Shown here one piece after another: positions 1-4,070 of a stretch of 7,101 bases of DNA (position 1 is the first letter of the stretch; each line of letters starts with the position of its first letter). The stretch comes from Rhodospirillaceae bacterium (lineage in GTDB: Bacteria; Pseudomonadota; Alphaproteobacteria; Rhodospirillales; Magnetovibrionaceae), in NCBI GenBank assembly GCA_029883045.1, contig JAOUJU010000088.1, positions 1-7,101 on the forward strand. The letters are read 5' to 3'. The notes below the pieces were generated by a model. That model had not been told where the DNA came from. It made no database searches and saw only the letters and a program-made list of their open reading frames with translations. Both the position numbers and the translations under genes were made by a program.

Positions 1-861
1 TTGCGTGAAACCGAAGCAGAGTTATCGACATCGCGCGAAAACATGGTTCGCATTGAAGGTGTGGTCGAACAAAATCGCCAAGGATGCGAAAGCATTGTTG
101 AACGCGTGCTTGAACGCCTTGATTGTACGCCCGATGATCTGGCGGCAATGGCAGAACTAAAAGATGGTGATTCCCTGCCCGAGGCTGAACAGATTGAACG
201 CCGGGTTGAGCGCCTTAATCGTGAACGCGATACCATGGGCCCGGTTAACCTGCGCGCCGAAGAAGAAGCACGTGAAATGGGCGAACAAATTGAAAGCCTT
301 GAAACCGAACGAAGCGATCTTGTGCAGGCGATTGAAAAACTGCGCCGTGGAATTAACGAACTTAACCGCGAAGGACGCGAACGTTTGTTGGCATCGTTCC
401 ACGAGGTTGATCGCCATTTCCAAGAATTATTCCAACGCCTGTTCGGCGGAGGCAAGGCGCACCTGAAACTTATTGAAGCAGACGATCCGCTGGAATCTGG
501 CCTTGAAATCATGGCAAGCCCACCGGGTAAACGCATGCAGGTATTGTCGCTTCTTTCCGGTGGTGAACAAGCCATGACCGCAACCGCGTTGCTGTTTGCG
601 GTATTCATGACCAACCCTGCCCCCATCTGCGTACTAGACGAAGTTGACGCACCACTAGATGACGCCAACGTAGATAGATTCTGCACCCTGCTGGAAGAAA
701 TGGCAGAAAGTGGAAACACTAGATTCCTTATAATCACCCATCACCGCATGACAATGGCCCGCATGGATCGCTTATTCGGTGTTACCATGGGCGAACGCGG
801 AGTTAGCCAATTGGTCAGTGTTGATCTTGAAGGTGCAGTGGAGCTTCGCGAATCGGCTTAA
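1..861 (+). CDS. smc: Chromosome segregation ATPase SMC, C-terminal part (5' truncated by window)
   Basis: The visible 286 residues are the distal coiled coil and C-terminal ATPase head half of SMC, the condensin-like ATPase that organises and segregates the chromosome with ScpA/ScpB. Residues about 60-135 of the fragment are charged, heptad-like coiled coil and include the SMC-typical MGPVNLRAEEE stretch (79-89). The head carries the ABC signature LSGGEQ (185-190), Walker B ending in DE (213-214), the D-loop region PLDDAN (218-223) and a switch histidine in IITHH (244-248). Walker A and the hinge would lie upstream of the window. The frame is open to base 1, so the TTG there is not a real start. 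The gene ends in TAA and atpI follows 16 bases later on the same strand. RecN and Rad50 also share these motifs, but the head sequence fits SMC. Codons at about 631-735 differ slightly from the rest (two AGA, two CTA, two GTA, one ATA). Confidence 0.96.
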   Translation: MRETEAELSTSRENMVRIEGVVEQNRQGCESIVERVLERLDCTPDDLAAMAELKDGDSLPEAEQIERRVERLNRERDTMGPVNLRAEEEAREMGEQIESLETERSDLVQAIEKLRRGINELNREGRERLLASFHEVDRHFQELFQRLFGGGKAHLKLIEADDPLESGLEIMASPPGKRMQVLSLLSGGEQAMTATALLFAVFMTNPAPICVLDEVDAPLDDANVDRFCTLLEEMAESGNTRFLIITHHRMTMARMDRLFGVTMGERGVSQLVSVDLEGAVELRESA

Positions 862-877
862 AACGATAGGTCTTCCA

Positions 878-1273
878 ATGAGCGAGAACCCCGGCCCACA
901 AAACACCAATAATGAAAAAACCAGTGGTGACTTGGCTGATCTTGACAACCTAGGTCAGCGCATAAGCGCGCTACGTGCCCAAAACCACAAGGAAGACCTA
1001 AAAAATCATGGGTCTGAAGGTGGCGCGGAAAATCAGGGCATTGCTCAGGCCATGCGGGTTGGCGCAGAGCTTCTTTCTGCCCTAATGGTGGGCGTTGGTA
1101 TAGGCTGGGGTTTGGATCAATGGCTGGATACAACACCGTGGCTGATGCTGATTTTTTTCTTTCTCGGGTCGGGGGCGGGTATTTTAAATGTTTATCGCTC
1201 AACCGGGCTTATTGGCGCGAATGATGGGGAAAAAGGCAATAATACCCCGGACTCCAATGACTTAGGCAAATAA
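878..1273 (+). CDS. atpI: ATP synthase protein I (AtpI)
   Basis: This 131-residue small membrane protein belongs to the AtpI family, encoded at the head of many F0 operons. Family members are linked to c-ring assembly and possibly Mg2+/Ca2+ transport, but are not part of the finished enzyme. After a hydrophilic, Asn/Gly-rich N-terminus (1-55) come two membrane segments, about 61-80 and 87-106, joined by a short turn around DQWLDTTP. The family pattern is clear: MRVGAEL at the first helix, a glycine-spaced GVGIGWGLD, and FFFLGSGAGILNVYR in the second. The tail (110-131) is polar. The ATG at 878 was chosen because it lies just after the smc stop, has a modest AGG (868-870) seven bases upstream, and leaves no overlap; an upstream in-frame ATG at 779 would lie inside the SMC head. 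The gene is probably cotranscribed with smc, atpB or both. Identity rests on the two-helix pattern and position before atpB. Confidence 0.9.
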   Translation: MSENPGPQNTNNEKTSGDLADLDNLGQRISALRAQNHKEDLKNHGSEGGAENQGIAQAMRVGAELLSALMVGVGIGWGLDQWLDTTPWLMLIFFFLGSGAGILNVYRSTGLIGANDGEKGNNTPDSNDLGK

Positions 1274-1474
1274 TTCACCACCCCAAGGGCATGGCGGACT
1301 ATACTGATCAATGAAAAGGTGGGAATGGGGATAAAAAAATACTGAAAAACCCTATTTTTTAGCCCTTTTGGGCTTGCCCGCAGGGGCCAAGACGTTTAGG
1401 AAAGAGGCGATTTTAGAGATTTATTCGACAGTATTTAGCACAGCATTCAACCCAGAAAACGAGCGATAATTAAC
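1274..1474 (+). other. 201-base non-coding gap between atpI and atpB
   Basis: I find no convincing gene here on either strand. The stretch contains an A-run (AAAAAAA, 1333-1339), a T-run (1355-1360), two tandem short hairpins around 1361-1390, and a purine-rich area before the atpB start. Two tiny ATG-started frames (1291-1314 and 1311-1334, overlapping as ATGA) encode 7 codons each plus stop and lack well-spaced Shine-Dalgarno sequences. A TATACT hexamer at 1300-1305 resembles a -10 box but has no properly spaced -35 partner. The gap is the longest in the F0 cluster, so it may hold a second promoter or an mRNA processing site. That role is inferred only from its length and structure. Confidence 0.6.
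1361..1390 (+). promoter_or_regulatory. Two tandem short hairpins in the atpB leader
   Basis: The first hairpin is perfect: AGCCC (1361-1365), loop TTTT, GGGCT (1370-1374). The second follows at once: GCCC (1376-1379), loop GCAG, GGGC (1384-1387). Alternatively TTG/CAA plus CCC/GGG (1374-1379 with 1384-1390) can pair around one bulged C. There is no T-run downstream of either stem, so these do not look like an intrinsic terminator on the + strand; the T-run (1355-1360) lies upstream. They could stabilise or mark a processed 5' end of atpB-atpF mRNA, or be chance. No known riboswitch or leader family is recognised. Confidence 0.4.
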
Positions 1475-2200
1475 GTGGCCAACCCTATCGAGCAATTCAC
1501 CATACGCCCACTGGTTGAGATCAACCTTGGCGGGATTGACGCGACATTCACCAACGCTGGTGCATTCATGTTGCTGACGGTTGCCAGCGTGACTTTGTTC
1601 CTTACGCTTTCTATGCGCGGGCGCGCATTGGTACCGGGGCGCTGGCAGTCTATGGCTGAACTTTCTTACGAATTTATTGCCGGTCTTTTGCGCGATAACG
1701 TCGGATCAGAAGGCAGGCGTTTTTTCCCGTTTGTGTTTACCCTTTTCATGTTTATCCTTTTTGCCAACATGCTTGGCCTTATGCCTTATAGCTTCACCAT
1801 TACTAGCCATATTATTGTTACCTTTATTCTGGCTATGGTGGTGTTTATTGGCGTTACTGTTGTTGGGTTGCTTCGCCACGGGGTTAAGTTTTTTTCTTAC
1901 TTTGTCCCCTCTGGTGTGCCCATGGCGGTTCTGCCTTTGATGATACCCATTGAAATTATTTCTTATCTGTCGCGTCCCATAAGCCTTTCGGTTCGTCTTT
2001 TTGCTAACATGACGGCCGGTCACATTATGATGAAAGTGTTTGCCGGATTTGTAATTCCGCTAGGCATTTTTGGCGGCTGGGCACCGCTTGGTGTTGATGT
2101 TTTATTAGTTGGATTTGAGTTTCTTGTCGCATTTCTGCAGGCGTATGTGTTTACGGTTTTGACTTGTCTTTACCTGCACGATGCTATTCATCTGCATTGA
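1475..2200 (+). CDS. atpB: F0F1 ATP synthase subunit a
   Basis: This is the 241-residue stator subunit that forms the two proton half-channels against the c-ring in the inner membrane. Several hydrophobic helices are visible. The essential arginine is R174 in LSVRLFANMTAGH, the counterpart of E. coli aR210. Q222 in FLQAYVF matches E. coli Q252. The nearby pair is H183 and E215 at positions equivalent to E. coli E219 and H245, so the acid and histidine are swapped relative to E. coli. The family stretches PFVFTLFMFILFANMLGLMP (85-104) and VPSGVP (144-149) are also present. The start is a GTG at 1475, giving the expected N-terminus MANPIEQF with FTNAGAF following. Upstream there is only a weak GAG (1461-1463), so translation may be modest, which suits one copy per enzyme. 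Length is normal for the alphaproteobacterial family and nothing is broken. Confidence 0.98.
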   Translation: MANPIEQFTIRPLVEINLGGIDATFTNAGAFMLLTVASVTLFLTLSMRGRALVPGRWQSMAELSYEFIAGLLRDNVGSEGRRFFPFVFTLFMFILFANMLGLMPYSFTITSHIIVTFILAMVVFIGVTVVGLLRHGVKFFSYFVPSGVPMAVLPLMIPIEIISYLSRPISLSVRLFANMTAGHIMMKVFAGFVIPLGIFGGWAPLGVDVLLVGFEFLVAFLQAYVFTVLTCLYLHDAIHLH

Positions 2201-2219
2201 TGAAATGAGGCCTGAATAT

Positions 2220-2269
2220 TTGTTTTAACCTGTCACTTTTTTTGACTGTAACTTTAAGGAACTAAACCT
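2220..2269 (+). promoter_or_regulatory. U-rich leader and strong ribosome-binding site of atpE
   Basis: The 69-base gap before atpE is T-rich in its second half, including a T7 run at 2237-2243, and ends with TAAGGA (2255-2260) nine bases before the ATG. This is by far the best Shine-Dalgarno among the first three F0 genes. In E. coli a U-rich element upstream of the atpE Shine-Dalgarno is a known translation enhancer that helps make c subunit in excess. The same role here is inferred from similar placement and composition only. A short GTCA/TGAC inverted repeat brackets the T-run and may form a weak 4-bp hairpin. Confidence 0.5.
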
Positions 2270-2497
2270 ATGGAACTAGAAGCCGCAAAGATGATTGGTG
2301 CTGGTCTGGCTGTTATTGGCCTTGGTGGTGTTGGTGCCGGTATCGGTAACATCTTTTCGTCCCTGATCAGTGCAATTGCACGTAACCCAGCATCCGAAGG
2401 ACGTGCCTTTGGCCGTGCTATTTTGGGTTTTGCCCTTGTGGAAGCTGTTGCTCTATATGCGCTGGTTATCGCATTCCTGATCTTGTTTGCATTCTAA
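2270..2497 (+). CDS. atpE: F0F1 ATP synthase subunit c (proteolipid)
   Basis: This 75-residue hairpin protein assembles into the rotating c-ring. Helix 1 (about 8-34) carries the packing motif GGVGAGIG (20-27 region, glycines at 20, 22, 24, 26). The polar loop has R38-N39-P40, which contacts the F1 foot. Helix 2 (about 50-74) contains the ion-carrying carboxylate E58 in GFALVEAVALY. Aligning E58 with the Glu of Na+-type rings puts Ile at 25 and Ala at 59, where Na+ enzymes have Gln and Ser/Thr, so coupling to protons is inferred. The N-terminus MELEAAKMIGAGLA is typical of alphaproteobacterial c subunits. It follows atpB by 69 bases with a strong ribosome-binding site and is followed by a GC-rich stem-loop, both in keeping with the need for many c copies per enzyme. 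Confidence 0.98.
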   Translation: MELEAAKMIGAGLAVIGLGGVGAGIGNIFSSLISAIARNPASEGRAFGRAILGFALVEAVALYALVIAFLILFAF

Positions 2498-2512
2498 GTA
2501 AGCCACGTTAAA

Positions 2513-2550
2513 CGGCCTGCCATTAAGGCAACTGCTTCTTGAGCGGGCCG
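2513..2550 (+). promoter_or_regulatory. GC-rich stem-loop between atpE and the b' gene
   Basis: CGGCCTGC (2513-2520) pairs with GCGGGCCG (2543-2550): eight base pairs, seven Watson-Crick and one T-G wobble, closing a 22-base loop. No T-run follows, so it is not a standard intrinsic terminator. It starts 15 bases after the atpE stop codon and 66 bases before the b' start, where a 3'-stabilising or partial-attenuation structure could raise atpE mRNA over the downstream genes. A smaller alternative hairpin, TGCC (2518-2521)/GGCA (2527-2530), uses part of the same left arm and would exclude the larger one. Confidence 0.5.
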
Positions 2551-2616
2551 CAAATAACTAGAACTTTGGTCTTATTTAGAAAATTGTTTGAACCCTTGGA
2601 CGCAGGAGCCCGCGAT

Positions 2617-3198
2617 ATGCGGATTGCGAACAAAGCGATGGTTGTGGGGCTTTTGGCCGCCACGTTAACCACCCCGGCATCATTGGCTATGGCTGCTGGT
2701 GGCGGGTTGCCGCAGCTTGACCTTTCCACATATTCGTCACAGGCGATCTGGTTGGTTATTTCATTTATTGCACTGTATGCCTTAATGAACTCCATCGCCC
2801 TGCCGCGCATCGGTGAAGTTCTAGAAGAACGCCAAAACCGCATTGACGACAACCTGTCCAAGGCTGAAAACCTAAAAGCGCAAGCCGACGCGGCAATCGA
2901 GACATATGAAAAATCATTGCTTGATGCCCGGACCAAGGCGTTTGACGCAATTCGCGAAGTTAAAGACAAAGCAGCAACCGAGGCCCATGACCGCCAGTCA
3001 AAACTAACGGCAGAATTGGGCGAAAAAATAAAACAAGCTGAAAGCGAAATAAGCAAAGCGAAGATTGAGGCCTTGTCTGGAATTGAAGCGGTGGCAATCG
3101 ACGTGGCCTCTGCCGCGATTGCAAAACTAATCAACGAGCCGGCCAATGAAAATTCCGTTTCAAGCGCAGTATCGTCTGCGCTAAAGAACCGTACCTGA
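2617..3198 (+). CDS. atpF2: F0F1 ATP synthase subunit b'
   Basis: This 193-residue protein is the b' half of the peripheral stalk that keeps F1 from rotating; the gene is also called atpG or atpX in some genomes. Residues 8-27 are a hydrophobic, Ala-rich stretch ending in AMA-A (24-27), like a Sec signal peptide with a cleavage site. The true membrane anchor is about 43-62 (QAIWLVISFIALYALMNSIA), followed by ALPRIGEVLEERQNRI, a family hallmark. The rest (about 70-170) is a long charged coiled coil. Its end, IEAVAIDVASAAIAKLI (156-172), matches VRAIAVDVAIEATRKIL of the next gene, showing that the two are paralogues. The ATG at 2617 was chosen because AGGAG (2604-2608) sits eight bases upstream; an upstream in-frame TTG at 2539 would begin inside the stem-loop with no such site. 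Its neighbour atpF begins 15 bases later. Confidence 0.95.
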   Translation: MRIANKAMVVGLLAATLTTPASLAMAAGGGLPQLDLSTYSSQAIWLVISFIALYALMNSIALPRIGEVLEERQNRIDDNLSKAENLKAQADAAIETYEKSLLDARTKAFDAIREVKDKAATEAHDRQSKLTAELGEKIKQAESEISKAKIEALSGIEAVAIDVASAAIAKLINEPANENSVSSAVSSALKNRT

Positions 3199-3213
3199 GA
3201 ATAAGGCTTTAAA

Positions 3214-3750
3214 ATGTTTATATCCCAAGCCCTTGCCGCAGAAACCGCAACCGATCACGTGGTGCCGTTTTATGCCTCGACCTCGTTTATTGTGGCAGCA
3301 GCATTTGTTATGTTTTTTGTATTTTTTGGGAAAAAAATATTTATCGCCTTAGGCACAATGCTTGATGATCGCTCCGACAAAATAAGGAACGAACTAGACG
3401 AAGCCCAACGTCTACGCGAAGAGGCGCAAGACATGCTGGCCGAATATGAGCGCAAACAACACGATGCCCTAAAAGAGGCCGAAAATATTGTAACTGCGGC
3501 CCGCGAAGAAGCTGAACGCCTTGGGGTTGAGGCTGCAAAACAGCTAGATGCCAGCCTTAAGCGTGCAGAACAAATGGCCAAAGACCGCATAGGTCAGGCC
3601 GAGGCGCAGGCCATGGCCGAGGTTCGCGCAATCGCGGTTGATGTCGCCATTGAAGCCACCCGTAAAATACTGGAAAAAGACATTTCTGGGCCCAAGGCCA
3701 AAGAAATTATCGACAGCTCCATAGCCGAGATTGGCAAAAAACTGCACTAA
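3214..3750 (+). CDS. atpF: F0F1 ATP synthase subunit b
   Basis: This 178-residue protein is the second peripheral-stalk subunit, pairing with b' to link subunit a to F1 delta and alpha. It has a short N-terminus MFISQALAAET, one membrane helix (about 22-46, with ASTSFIVAAAFVMFFVFFGK) and then a continuous charged coiled coil from about 49 to 155, starting at LDDRSDKIRNELDEAQRLREEA. A short C-terminal helix (160-178) probably contacts F1. The ATG at 3214 has AAGG (3203-3206) seven bases upstream. It is the last gene of the F0 cluster: no atpH follows, and the next gene is convergent, only 12 bases away. The N-terminal LAAE resembles a remnant of the signal-like start seen in b', but no hydrophobic signal core precedes it here. 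Length is within the family range. Confidence 0.97.
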   Translation: MFISQALAAETATDHVVPFYASTSFIVAAAFVMFFVFFGKKIFIALGTMLDDRSDKIRNELDEAQRLREEAQDMLAEYERKQHDALKEAENIVTAAREEAERLGVEAAKQLDASLKRAEQMAKDRIGQAEAQAMAEVRAIAVDVAIEATRKILEKDISGPKAKEIIDSSIAEIGKKLH

Positions 3751-3762
3751 TCTTTAATTGTG

Positions 3763-4068
3763 CTATCCGCATTTGGCGGAAAGTATATTCCCCGATCCAT
3801 CAACGTAAATATTTAACCTAGATAAGTTGTGATCCATGGTCATGGCCGCATTGGGGGCAAGAATGCGCACGGGGAAATAGTTGGTTTCTGCTGGTTTTTT
3901 ACCAACCATTTTTTCCATCTCTAATACTTGGCGGGTGCAATCATAAAAAGATGATTTCACGGTGGTGGTTACACCAACCACTGGAACCGCATCGGGTGCC
4001 TTCATTTCAGTCGACTGAACACAGCCACCAAGCAGCAATACAACAGGCACCATAGCAATTTTCAGCAT
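3763..4068 (-). CDS. Small lipoprotein with peptidase inhibitor I78-like domain
   Basis: This 101-residue protein starts with a lipoprotein signal, a short hydrophobic core and lipobox LGGC, so C16 is the predicted lipidated residue. The next residues are Val and Gln rather than Asp, which suits outer-membrane sorting. Residues about 41-101 resemble the peptidase inhibitor I78 family (potato-inhibitor-I-like fold): C44, a GKKPAE stretch, VRILAPNAAMTMDHNLSRLNIYVD (67-90), and a closing CG (100-101). C44 and C100 probably form a disulfide in the periplasm. Family members inhibit serine proteases or are uncharacterised, so the target here is unknown. The gene begins two bases after the ligA stop on the same strand, and a G7 run (4077-4083) serves as its ribosome-binding site, so it should be cotranscribed with ligA. 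It ends 12 bases from atpF on the opposite strand. Family assignment is by pattern recognition and is fairly confident. Confidence 0.8.
   Translation of the reverse strand: MLKIAMVPVVLLLGGCVQSTEMKAPDAVPVVGVTTTVKSSFYDCTRQVLEMEKMVGKKPAETNYFPVRILAPNAAMTMDHNLSRLNIYVDGSGNILSAKCG
3766..3780. terminator. Weak hairpin at the convergent gene ends
   Basis: TCCGC (3766-3770), loop ATTTG, GCGGA (3776-3780) forms a perfect 5-bp stem just past the atpF stop and inside the last codons of the convergent lipoprotein gene. Neither strand shows a T-run after the stem. It is the only candidate stop signal in the 12-base gap and its edges, and could act in both directions, but the pairing is short and may be accidental. 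Confidence 0.25.
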
Positions 4069-4070
4069 AA

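Noticed and set aside
779..880. Longer AtpI start at the in-frame ATG at 779
   Set aside because: It would overlap the conserved SMC head by more than 80 bases, and the added residues do not resemble AtpI.
942..966. TTGACA at 942-947 inside atpI as a -35 box
   Set aside because: No -10-like hexamer lies 16-18 bases downstream; the match is most likely chance in coding sequence.
1274..1305. Possible sigma70-type promoter with TATACT at 1300-1305
   Set aside because: The only -35-like hexamer (TTCACC, 1274-1279) is weak and the spacer would be 20 bases, too long to support a call.
1291..1334. Two tiny overlapping reading frames, MADYTDQ and MKRWEWG, before the atpB leader hairpins; the second has two Trp codons like an attenuator leader peptide
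   Set aside because: Neither has a properly spaced ribosome-binding site, the hairpins lack a terminator T-run, and Trp attenuation makes no sense for an ATP synthase gene.
2270..2497. Na+-coupled c-ring
   Set aside because: The Na+ ligand positions relative to E58 are Ile25 and Ala59 rather than Gln and Ser/Thr.
2539..2616. Longer b' start at the TTG at 2539
   Set aside because: No ribosome-binding site, the codon lies in the stem-loop region, and the ATG at 2617 has AGGAG at good spacing.
2523..3146. Long open frame on the - strand opposite the b' gene (207 codons)
   Set aside because: It is the antisense shadow of the b' coiled-coil coding sequence, low in complexity and rich in Ser/Ala; the + strand gene is certain.
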